A stretch of DNA of 29,899 nt, taken from contig CAZQJQ010000015.1 of NCBI GenBank assembly GCA_964593045.1, forward strand, positions 1 to 29,899, in the 5' to 3' direction. The DNA is from JAOAHC01 sp964593045 (GTDB lineage Bacteria > Bacillota > Clostridia > TANB77 > CAG-465). The notes under the pieces are model-generated. The model was given only the letters and a program-made list of their open reading frames with translations, had not been told where the DNA came from and made no database searches. Positions 15,783 through 22,788 of this stretch are shown here, in pieces (within the stretch, counting starts at the first letter, position 1; the number at the start of each line of letters is the position of its first letter). Made by a program: the position numbers and the translations under genes.

Positions 15783-15804
15783 CCAATATTGTATATAATA
15801 TTGG
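15783..15804 (-). promoter_or_regulatory. Inverted repeat touching the cls ribosome binding site
   Basis: CCAATATT (15783-15790) and its complement (15797-15804) form a perfect 8-bp stem with a 6-nt loop in the 50-bp gap after tgt. In mRNA the 3' arm includes GG of the GGGTGA Shine-Dalgarno. Confidence 0.4.
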
Positions 15805-15824
15805 TAAAATATATATTTTTTATA

Positions 15825-16955
15825 CTAATCCATATATCCAAATTTTTTATAAAAAGAATCTTTAAATTCATCTAAACGTTCTTCTTTTATTGCATCTTTT
15901 ACATCTTCCATTAACTTTGTTAAAAATCTTAGATTATGTACTGATAAGAGTCTTGCTCCTAATATTTCATCTGCTTTAAATAAATGCCTTATATATGCTC
16001 TTGTATAATTTTTACACGTATAACAATCACAGTCTTTATCTAGTGTTGAAAAATCATGTGCATGGCATGCGTTAAGCATATTTAATTTTCCATAATGTGT
16101 AAGTGCCGAACCGTTTCTTGCCATTCTAGTTGGTAATACACAATCACACATATCAATACCTGCCATAACTGCTTCAATTAAATAGTCAGGTGTGCCTACT
16201 CCCATTAAATATCTCGGCTTATCACTTGGTAGAAGCGGTGTCACATATCTTAAAATATCCAAAAATTCTTCTTTAGGTTCACCTACACTTATACCTCCAA
16301 TAGCATAACCGGGAAAATCAAGCTCTACTAAATCCTCAATACTTTTTTTTCTCAAATCTTTATAAAAGCCACCTTGGACTATACCAAATAATGCTTGTGT
16401 ATCAGTATTTTTATGTGCCTGTTTACATCTTTTTGCCCAACGTGAAGTCATATTCATAGATTTTTCAACATATTCACGAGTTGCCCCATAAGGAGCACAT
16501 TCATCAAAACACATCATTATATCTGAACCCAAGGCGTTTTGAATTTCAATTGCTACTTCGGGAGAAATAAATTTTTTAGAGCCATCAATATGTGAATTAA
16601 AATATACTCCTTCTTCTGTTATTTTTCTAAGTGGCCCTAAGCTAAATACTTGAAATCCCCCACTATCTGTTAAAATGTTTCTATCCCAATTCATAAATTT
16701 ATGAAGCCCACCCGCTTCTTTTACTATATCATGCCCTGGTCTTAAAAAAAGATGATAGGTATTAGCTAGTATAATACTTGCTCTTATCTCTTCTTTTAAT
16801 TCCTCTGGTGATAATGATTTTACAGTTGCTTGTGTTCCAACTGGCATAAATACAGGAGTTTCTACATCTCCATGAGGAAGATGCATTACTCCTAGTCTTG
16901 CACTAGTTCTTTTGTCTACTTTTTTTATTTCGAAATTTAATGCTTTTTTCTCCAT
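15825..16955 (-). CDS. tgt: tRNA-guanine transglycosylase Tgt
   Basis: Tgt exchanges guanine-34 for preQ1 in tRNAs with GUN anticodons, the entry of queuine precursor into tRNA. The 376-aa protein has MPVGTQATVKSL, the active-site DSGGFQVFSLG, DECAPYGA, the preQ1 pocket GGISVGEP, the nucleophile region DCVLPTRMARNG and the zinc site CDCYTC with a later histidine (SVHN). The start is the ATG at 16955 with AAAGGGA upstream; the in-frame ATG at 16991 lies within queA. It follows queA by 17 bp, the usual queA-tgt pair. yajC, often next, is absent and cls follows instead. Confidence 0.98.
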   Translation of the reverse strand: MEKKALNFEIKKVDKRTSARLGVMHLPHGDVETPVFMPVGTQATVKSLSPEELKEEIRASIILANTYHLFLRPGHDIVKEAGGLHKFMNWDRNILTDSGGFQVFSLGPLRKITEEGVYFNSHIDGSKKFISPEVAIEIQNALGSDIMMCFDECAPYGATREYVEKSMNMTSRWAKRCKQAHKNTDTQALFGIVQGGFYKDLRKKSIEDLVELDFPGYAIGGISVGEPKEEFLDILRYVTPLLPSDKPRYLMGVGTPDYLIEAVMAGIDMCDCVLPTRMARNGSALTHYGKLNMLNACHAHDFSTLDKDCDCYTCKNYTRAYIRHLFKADEILGARLLSVHNLRFLTKLMEDVKDAIKEERLDEFKDSFYKKFGYMD

Positions 16956-16972
16956 ACTATTCCCTTTCTTAC

Positions 16973-18007
16973 TTATATTATTAACATACAATCACCAAAG
17001 CTGAAAAATCTGTATTTTTTTTCTACCGCCTCATTATATGCTCCAAGAATTATATCTTTTGATGTAAATGCAGCTACTAACATTATAAGGGTAGACTCTG
17101 GAAGATGAAAGTTAGTAAGAAGTGCATCTATCATTTTAAAGTTATATCCTGGATATATAAATATATCAGTTTCTTTTTCCATAGGATAAATAATACCATC
17201 TTCTTTAGTTGCACTTTCAAGTACTCTGCACGATGTTGTACCAACTGCTATAACTCTTTTTTTGTTTTTCTTTGTTTCGTTTATTATTTTACATGTTTTT
17301 TCAGAAATCATAAAATATTCACTATGCATATGATGTTTTTGTACATCATCAACTTTTACAGGTCTAAATGTACCTATTCCCACATGAAGTGTTACATATA
17401 CAATATTTACTCCTTTTTTTTCTAGACTATCTAAAACCTCTTTTGTAAAATGCAATCCAGCAGTAGGAGCAGCAGCCGAACCAGGTATTTTACTATATAC
17501 TGTTTGATACCTATCTTTATCTTCTAGTTTTTTAGTTATATATGGTGGAAGTGGCATCATACCAAGTTTGTCTAATATTTCATTAAATATACCAATATAT
17601 TTAAATTCAATTATTCTTTCTCCTTCTTCTAATATATCTATTACATCAGCTTCAAGTAAATTTTCTTTAAATATTATATGAGTCCCTATCTTTGCTTTTT
17701 TACCCGGTTTTACAAGTGTTTCCCATTTATTTTCTCCAAGTTCCTTTACAAGTAGAAACTCTATAAGTTCTTCCTTTTCTGCTCTATGTCCGAATAACCT
17801 AGCAGGAATTACTTTTGTATTATTTAAAACAATTGTATCCCCTTCATCAATATAATCAACAATGTTTTCAAAAATTTTATCTTCTGTCTTACCAGTATTT
17901 TTATCTAATATCATCATCCTAGATTTTTGTCTTTCTTTGAGTGGAGTCTGAGCAATAAGTTCATGTGGTAAGTCATAATAAAAGTCAGATGTCTTTAAAT
18001 TTTCCAT
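16973..18007 (-). CDS. queA: S-adenosylmethionine:tRNA ribosyltransferase-isomerase QueA
   Basis: QueA transfers and rearranges the ribosyl moiety of S-adenosylmethionine onto preQ1-tRNA to make epoxyqueuosine. The 344-aa protein has the family start FYYDLPHELIAQTPL, NNTKVIPARLFG, PGSAAAPTAGLHFT, HVGIGTFRPV, and the typical end YRFFSFGDCML. The start ATG at 18007 has AGAGGG upstream. A consensus promoter (18034-18062) drives queA-tgt. It is divergent from the plus-strand membrane-protein/Clp island. With tgt and queH, the window contains the late queuosine steps but not preQ1 synthesis. Confidence 0.98.
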   Translation of the reverse strand: MENLKTSDFYYDLPHELIAQTPLKERQKSRMMILDKNTGKTEDKIFENIVDYIDEGDTIVLNNTKVIPARLFGHRAEKEELIEFLLVKELGENKWETLVKPGKKAKIGTHIIFKENLLEADVIDILEEGERIIEFKYIGIFNEILDKLGMMPLPPYITKKLEDKDRYQTVYSKIPGSAAAPTAGLHFTKEVLDSLEKKGVNIVYVTLHVGIGTFRPVKVDDVQKHHMHSEYFMISEKTCKIINETKKNKKRVIAVGTTSCRVLESATKEDGIIYPMEKETDIFIYPGYNFKMIDALLTNFHLPESTLIMLVAAFTSKDIILGAYNEAVEKKYRFFSFGDCMLII

Positions 18008-18033
18008 TTTTATCCCTCTTTTTAACAGTATTA

Positions 18034-18062
18034 ATTTTAGCACATATGTAGATTATTGTCAA
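18034..18062 (-). promoter_or_regulatory. Promoter of queA-tgt
   Basis: On the minus strand TTGACA (18057-18062), 17 bp, TAAAAT (18034-18039) with a TGC extension before the -10. It points away from the plus-strand promoter at 18113-18141. Confidence 0.8.
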
Positions 18063-18112
18063 ATAAAAACTTAAAATTACAGATATTAAAGATATGAAAG
18101 TAAACATAAATA

Positions 18113-18141
18113 TTGACAAATGCTTAATTTTAATATATAAT
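18113..18141 (+). promoter_or_regulatory. Strong promoter of the small membrane-protein genes
   Basis: TTGACA (18113-18118) and TATAAT (18136-18141), both perfect, are 17 bp apart. They are followed by a ~100-nt leader containing a perfect palindrome (18164-18181). Confidence 0.8.
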
Positions 18142-18163
18142 ACTTATACATTCTTTTTATTGT

Positions 18164-18181
18164 TATTTACAACTGTAAATA
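18164..18181 (+). promoter_or_regulatory. Palindromic operator candidate (TACA-N2-TGTA core)
   Basis: TATTTACA-AC-TGTAAATA is a perfect dyad about 22 bp downstream of the -10 hexamer. The half-site TGTAAATAT recurs at 18201-18209. The TACA-N2-TGTA core resembles operators of BlaI/MecI/CopY-type winged-helix repressors. No such repressor gene is in the window. Confidence 0.4.
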
Positions 18182-18248
18182 TATGTTATACACTTGCCGT
18201 TGTAAATATTTATATAAACAACCAAAACAAAAAAATGGAGGTAACATT

Positions 18249-18575
18249 ATGGAAAAGTATATTATTGTGGCATTCCTTATCTATCTTGTTTTAGACTTAA
18301 TAGACAGACATGTAAGAATTAGATTAAGAGCAACACGGACATTAGAGTATAAGTACAAAAGACTAAGTGTGATATTATGCATTTCGGTACTTGAATATAT
18401 CCTACTTATACTAACACTTCCTATAAGCATAATATTTGTTGGAGTATTAATTGCACTGCCAATCTGGTTGCTATTTGTTCTTCTTATCTCTGCAGACACC
18501 ATATTGTTGTATAAAAGGTATCAAAAAATATGCAACATCATGGATATGCAGATATATATGGAAATAAACAAATAA
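18249..18575 (+). CDS. Small multi-pass membrane protein, unknown function
   Basis: I do not recognise this 108-aa protein. It has a hydrophobic N-terminal helix (about 3-18), a strongly basic segment (about 20-38, rich in Arg and Lys), then a long hydrophobic stretch (39-58 and 60-87) that forms one hairpin of two helices, and a polar C-terminus. The start is the ATG at 18249, seven bases after GGAGG; an upstream in-frame ATG at 18183 has no ribosome binding site and lies in the leader next to the palindrome. It is the first gene of a plus-strand unit inverted relative to all neighbours, and is followed 20 bp later by another small membrane protein. Confidence 0.75.
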   Translation: MEKYIIVAFLIYLVLDLIDRHVRIRLRATRTLEYKYKRLSVILCISVLEYILLILTLPISIIFVGVLIALPIWLLFVLLISADTILLYKRYQKICNIMDMQIYMEINK

Positions 18576-18595
18576 CAACACGAAAGGAGAATCTT

Positions 18596-18847
18596 ATGAA
18601 TAAGATTATTGCAAATGTCCCATACTTTTTATTACTCCTCTTCATGGCAGTCCTTTTCTTTCAAACAAAGGATCTACACCCAAGGCTTAGAAAAATATTA
18701 TCACATCCGGCAACAAAGTATATATTCTTTGCACTTATCATAATTTCAATTGTCATATATTTTATTGTTTTAGGATACCAACCAGAGTTATTAGTTGCAA
18801 TACTTTTTTTACTTATGATCTATATGAGTGATATTAATAAGCAATAA
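18596..18847 (+). CDS. Small three-helix membrane protein, unknown function
   Basis: I do not recognise this 83-aa protein. Three hydrophobic segments are clear (about 8-22, 42-60 and 63-77), with a short basic loop (KDLHPRLRK) between the first two. The start is the ATG at 18596 after AAAGGAG; an earlier in-frame ATG lies within the upstream gene and lacks a ribosome binding site. It is co-transcribed with the 108-aa gene and followed by a terminator (18889-18916). The next gene is the Clp ATPase with its own promoter. The two membrane proteins may form a complex, which is only inference. Confidence 0.75.
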   Translation: MNKIIANVPYFLLLLFMAVLFFQTKDLHPRLRKILSHPATKYIFFALIIISIVIYFIVLGYQPELLVAILFLLMIYMSDINKQ

Positions 18848-18888
18848 AATAATAACTTGGTACAAAGTACAAAGCATAAAACAAAAAA

Positions 18889-18916
18889 GCATCGCATATT
18901 TTGCGGTGTTTTTTTT
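18889..18916 (+). terminator. Rho-independent terminator after the small membrane genes
   Basis: An 8-bp stem (18889-18896 with 18902-18909, two G-T wobble pairs) has a 5-nt loop and is followed by eight T on the plus strand. Confidence 0.85.
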
Positions 18917-18969
18917 GTACATACATAACATAAATAACATAACTAATATACATAATATATCTTATTTTC

Positions 18970-18998
18970 TTGTTTTTTATCATATCCTATGATATAAT
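18970..18998 (+). promoter_or_regulatory. Promoter of the Clp ATPase gene
   Basis: TTGTTT (18970-18975), 17 bp, TATAAT (18993-18998) with TGA before the -10 (extended -10). It lies 55 bp upstream of the start codon. An AT-only 8-bp inverted repeat lies directly before the AAGGAGG ribosome binding site. Confidence 0.65.
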
Positions 18999-19052
18999 AA
19001 TTGTAGCAAACTTCTTATTAAAATTAAATTTAAATTTTAAGGAGGAATGGTT

Positions 19053-21359
19053 ATGTTGTACAGCGAGTATATTTCTGCCCTAGAAACTGGAGATGCCATA
19101 AAAATGGTTCTTGAGGCTACAAAAAAGAACATCGTTCAAAAGGGTACTATTGAACCAGAGCACCTGCTTGTTGGTCTTGTATCCTCAAATACTTTTGTAT
19201 CTACTATGATATGTAAGTACTTTGAAAACACCAAGGAACTTTTAGTGTCACGGTTAAAGACAGAATTACTACCTCAATTTGACTATCTAAACAAAAAAAG
19301 ATTTCTTTACCTTTCAAACTATACGGAAGAAATCATTGATCCTCTTTGTTTTAACGATGAGAGTTCCAACATAACATATTTTACAATGACAATTAATATT
19401 CTTGATTATTTTATTTGCAAAGGATATCGTACATTACTTGACCGTGATATTATTTTTGTAAAGGATGTGTTTAGCGAATTTTTAAAGTATGAGAACGAAC
19501 TGTTTAAAGCATATAACCCAAGTGTATATATTATTACTGATGAATATTCTGAAGATGAAGATGAAGATGAAGATGAAGTCGAAGAAGATAGCAACACACA
19601 AAGCATGTCGGCTATAACAGTAAAAAAAGACACTACGCATAAGTCACAAAAAATTGATGAGATAAAAATTCAAAATTGTACTGACCTTACATTCATGTAC
19701 CGTAATGTTAAAAACACTCTCATCGGTCAAAAAAATATTATTTCAAAGGCCACTTATGCATTAAAAAGCACAATTAAAGCTTCTCCCGTTCTAATTGGAA
19801 AGCCTGGTGTAGGTAAAACTGCAATTGTGCATGCCATGGCAAATATGATGGCAAATGATCCAAGTTATTCATTATATGGTTATCATATTTTGGAACTTAA
19901 CTTAAGTTCATGTGTTTCTGGTACAAAATACCGTGGTGACTTTGAAAAGAAAATGCAAGATACTCTAAATGCTATAGTATCCAGAAAAGACATTATTGTA
20001 TTTGTTGATGAAGTTCACCAAATCATTGGTTCTGGTTCAACTGATAAAGACTCACCTGACATTTCTACTTATATCAAATCATATCTTCTTAACTACAACA
20101 TGAAGATTATCGGGACATCTACATTTGACGAATACCGTATTATCGAAAAAAATTCAGCACTCAAGCGCAGATTTACACCTATAACAGTAAATGAACCAAC
20201 AACTAATGAAGTGTTTCAAATTCTTCAGGAATTAGACAAAACAATTGCAAAGGAAAGTTGTATGTATCCAGCAAACTATGCTACTTTAAAACACATTATT
20301 TATTTGTGTTCAAAGTATCTTTTAAATATGAACTTTCCAGATAAGGCGATTGATTTACTTGAGGCTGTATTTATCTACGTTCGTGAAAATTCTCTAGGAA
20401 AAATAACAAAAAAGCATGTTGAAAAAGTATTTACATCAAGATATTCCATTCCTGTCAGTGTCTTTTCAAAAAATCAAATTGATAAATACCTGTGTCTTGA
20501 AAAAAGACTAAGCAACGAAATTTTTGGTCAAAATGAAGTAATTAAAAAAATCCTTAACTCTGTTAAGGTAAAATTACTCGGTATCTCAGATGCCACAAGA
20601 CCAACAAGTTTTCTTTTTACAGGACCTACAGGAGTTGGTAAGACAGAAATTGCTAAACTAATCGGCGAAGAAATATTTGACAATAATATTCTAACTATTG
20701 ACATGACTGAATTCAAAGACGAGGCTTCTATTTCTAAGTTAATTGGTGCACCTCCTGGATATGTTGGATACAATGAACCCGGCTTATTTGAAAAAGTTCG
20801 TAGATTTCCGTATTCTTTAATACTTTTTGATGAAGCAGAAAAAGCTCATCCCAAGGTTTTGCACATTCTAATGCAAATACTAGAATACGGCAGAGTAACT
20901 GATTCAAAAGGCGTTGTGATTGACTTTAGAAATACCATCATAATTCTTACAACAAACATTAAATCAAACATGAGTACTGTTGGTTTTTCTTCTACTAATG
21001 ACTATGGTTATACCATTACTGCTGTAGAAAAAGAATTTCCACCCGAACTCTACAACAGAATTGACAATGTTTTTGCTTTCAACGTATTATCTGAAGAGTC
21101 TGCAATAAAAATAACAGAAAAATTCTTAACAGTTATTAAAAATAGGATCAAAGAAAATTTGAACATTTATGTTGATTTTTCAACTGACAGTATTTCATAT
21201 ATTTCTAAGAAAGCTTTTAATCCCAAATATGGTGCAAGAGCTGTAAAAAGATATATTGAAAACGAATTACTCACTATAATCTCTGATCAAATCATAAAAG
21301 TAAGAGACAAAAAGCAGTTAATGATTTCTCTTTCTAATGAAGAAGTGATAATCAGCTAA
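19053..21359 (+). CDS. Double-AAA+ Clp-family unfoldase (ClpA/ClpC-like), divergent
   Basis: This 768-aa class I Clp ATPase has a divergent Clp N-domain (1 to ~150), then an acidic Asp/Glu linker (about 166-180). The D1 ring module has GKPGVGKT (249-256), VFVDEVH and ALKRRF; the D2 module has GPTGVGKT (524-531), GAPPGYVGY, LFDEAEKAH and GARAVKR. No long ClpB-type middle domain lies between D1 and D2, so it is not a disaggregase of that kind. A VGF tripeptide (643-645) in the D2 loop matches the ClpP-docking motif of ClpC-type unfoldases, so it probably feeds ClpP. The start is the ATG at 19053, seven bases after AAGGAGG; the ATG at 19047 is too close to it. It is inverted relative to its surroundings and less AT-extreme by eye. 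Its clients are unknown. Confidence 0.9.
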   Translation: MLYSEYISALETGDAIKMVLEATKKNIVQKGTIEPEHLLVGLVSSNTFVSTMICKYFENTKELLVSRLKTELLPQFDYLNKKRFLYLSNYTEEIIDPLCFNDESSNITYFTMTINILDYFICKGYRTLLDRDIIFVKDVFSEFLKYENELFKAYNPSVYIITDEYSEDEDEDEDEVEEDSNTQSMSAITVKKDTTHKSQKIDEIKIQNCTDLTFMYRNVKNTLIGQKNIISKATYALKSTIKASPVLIGKPGVGKTAIVHAMANMMANDPSYSLYGYHILELNLSSCVSGTKYRGDFEKKMQDTLNAIVSRKDIIVFVDEVHQIIGSGSTDKDSPDISTYIKSYLLNYNMKIIGTSTFDEYRIIEKNSALKRRFTPITVNEPTTNEVFQILQELDKTIAKESCMYPANYATLKHIIYLCSKYLLNMNFPDKAIDLLEAVFIYVRENSLGKITKKHVEKVFTSRYSIPVSVFSKNQIDKYLCLEKRLSNEIFGQNEVIKKILNSVKVKLLGISDATRPTSFLFTGPTGVGKTEIAKLIGEEIFDNNILTIDMTEFKDEASISKLIGAPPGYVGYNEPGLFEKVRRFPYSLILFDEAEKAHPKVLHILMQILEYGRVTDSKGVVIDFRNTIIILTTNIKSNMSTVGFSSTNDYGYTITAVEKEFPPELYNRIDNVFAFNVLSEESAIKITEKFLTVIKNRIKENLNIYVDFSTDSISYISKKAFNPKYGARAVKRYIENELLTIISDQIIKVRDKKQLMISLSNEEVIIS

Positions 21360-21363
21360 AATT

Positions 21364-21398
21364 TAGAAAAGCTTAGGGAATATTCCTTAAGCTTTTTA
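21364..21398. terminator. Bidirectional terminator between the Clp gene and ung
   Basis: AAAAGCTTA...GG pairs with CC...TAAGCTTTT (one bulged T) over about 21367-21396. It has T-runs on both strands and serves two convergent genes. Confidence 0.8.
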
Positions 21399-21413
21399 TA
21401 TTATATTATGAAT

Positions 21414-22076
21414 TTAAACATTATCAATTTGCCAATCTATTGGCTCCATGTTATTTTTTATCAAAAACTCATTTATTTTTGAAAAATGTGAACAACCTTC
21501 AAACCCATTTCTACACGAAAATGGACTTGGATGAGCAGATTTTAAAATCAAATGCTTTGGATTTGTTATAATAGATTCTTTTTGTTTTGCATAATTTCCC
21601 CAAAGGACAAATACTACTGGTGTTTCTTTTTTGTTTACCTCTTTTATAACCTGATCTGTAAATGTTTCCCAACCTCTATTTCTATGACTACCAGGCTTAT
21701 CTTTTTCAACTGTAAGAACACTGTTAAGTAACATTACTCCTTGTTTTGCCCATTTTAAAAGATAACCATTATTAGGAATATATGTACCAATATCTCTATT
21801 TAATTCCTTATATATATTTTTAAGTGATGGTGGAATTGGTACTCCTACATTTACTGAAAAAGAAAGTCCATGTGCCTCTCCTACTCCATGATATGGATCT
21901 TGTCCTACTATAAGGACTTTAATATTTTCATATGGTGTATATCTAAGTGCATTAAATATACATTCTTTAGGTGGAAATATAGTTTTTGTTTCATATTCTT
22001 TGGTAACAAAATCATGTAATTTTATATAGTAATCTTTTTTTGATTCTTCTTCTATAAACTTTTTAAAATACGACAT
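21414..22076 (-). CDS. ung: Uracil-DNA glycosylase (family 1)
   Basis: Ung removes uracil from DNA, starting base-excision repair. The 220-aa protein has the family 1 water-activating motif GQDPYHG, followed by AHGLSFSV, the LLNSVLTVEKDKPGSH region and the HPSPFS motif near the C-terminus. The length is standard. The ATG at 22076 lies 1 bp after the stop of the metallo-hydrolase gene, implying translational coupling. It ends the recJ-rel-hydrolase-ung cluster and meets the plus-strand Clp gene at a shared terminator. Confidence 0.98.
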   Translation of the reverse strand: MSYFKKFIEEESKKDYYIKLHDFVTKEYETKTIFPPKECIFNALRYTPYENIKVLIVGQDPYHGVGEAHGLSFSVNVGVPIPPSLKNIYKELNRDIGTYIPNNGYLLKWAKQGVMLLNSVLTVEKDKPGSHRNRGWETFTDQVIKEVNKKETPVVFVLWGNYAKQKESIITNPKHLILKSAHPSPFSCRNGFEGCSHFSKINEFLIKNNMEPIDWQIDNV

Positions 22077-22077
22077 A

Positions 22078-22758
22078 TTATTCTCCTTTTATTGCAAGTA
22101 ACATTTTTATCCTTTTTTTAGCATAATTTAAATTTACACTTTTATCATGTCCTGGAAAAATTAATATATTATCAAACCTATCAAATATCTTGTCTAAACT
22201 TTTTTTCATATCATCTATACTTGCACTTTTTAAATCTGTTCTACCGTAACAGTTACAAAAAATTGTATCTCCTGTAAATAACACATTAGATGTTTTTTCA
22301 AATATACAAATTCCACCACTAGTATGCCCTGGTGTATGTATTACTTCAAAATACATATTATCAACTTTAAATTTATATCCATCTTCTATTTTAATAACAT
22401 GGGAAATATCCACATTATCTATTTTCATATTTAATTTTCTACAGTAATTCTTCTCTTCATCATTTAGTCCATCAACATCATTTATATGCACCATAATTTT
22501 AGCATTTGTATAATCAGCAACTGCTTTTAAAGCACCAATATGATCATAATGTGTATGTGTAAGAATAATATATTTTACAAAAGCACCTACTTCCTTGATA
22601 CTTTTAATGATTTTATCTGCTTCATCTCCAGGATCTATTAATATTGCCTCTTTATTTTTCTTTGACATTACAATATATGTATTTGTATAATGTGTGGATT
22701 TTGCAATATTAACAGATAAAGTATATACATACACCTCATTTGATTCATACATTTCCAA
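22078..22758 (-). CDS. Metallo-beta-lactamase-fold hydrolase (glyoxalase II-like)
   Basis: This ~226-aa cytosolic protein has the MBL zinc motifs THTHYDH, HTPGHTSGG, FTGDTIF and FPGHD, in the arrangement of glyoxalase II/YcbL-like thioester hydrolases. No sequence feature fixes the substrate. The start is uncertain: an ATG at 22767 directly abuts the AGGAG ribosome binding site, whereas a TTG at 22758 has a good 9-base spacing and is chosen here; an ATG at 22752 is also possible. It begins about 30 bp after the Rel gene. In many Bacillota a similar MBL gene sits next to rel and dtd; dtd is missing here. Confidence 0.85.
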   Translation of the reverse strand: MEMYESNEVYVYTLSVNIAKSTHYTNTYIVMSKKNKEAILIDPGDEADKIIKSIKEVGAFVKYIILTHTHYDHIGALKAVADYTNAKIMVHINDVDGLNDEEKNYCRKLNMKIDNVDISHVIKIEDGYKFKVDNMYFEVIHTPGHTSGGICIFEKTSNVLFTGDTIFCNCYGRTDLKSASIDDMKKSLDKIFDRFDNILIFPGHDKSVNLNYAKKRIKMLLAIKGE

Positions 22759-22788
22759 ATTTATCATCTCCTATATAAATAATAAAAT

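Noticed and set aside
18183..18248. N-terminal extension of the 108-aa membrane protein
   Set aside because: The upstream ATG has no ribosome binding site, and the ATG at 18249 has an ideal GGAGG.
19123..19137. GAAC-ATC-GTTC dyad inside the Clp gene, resembling a LexA box
   Set aside because: The spacer is three bases instead of four and it lies within a coding region.
19406..19633. 75-aa minus-strand frame with a poly-Ser run
   Set aside because: It is the antisense of the Asp/Glu-rich linker in the Clp gene.
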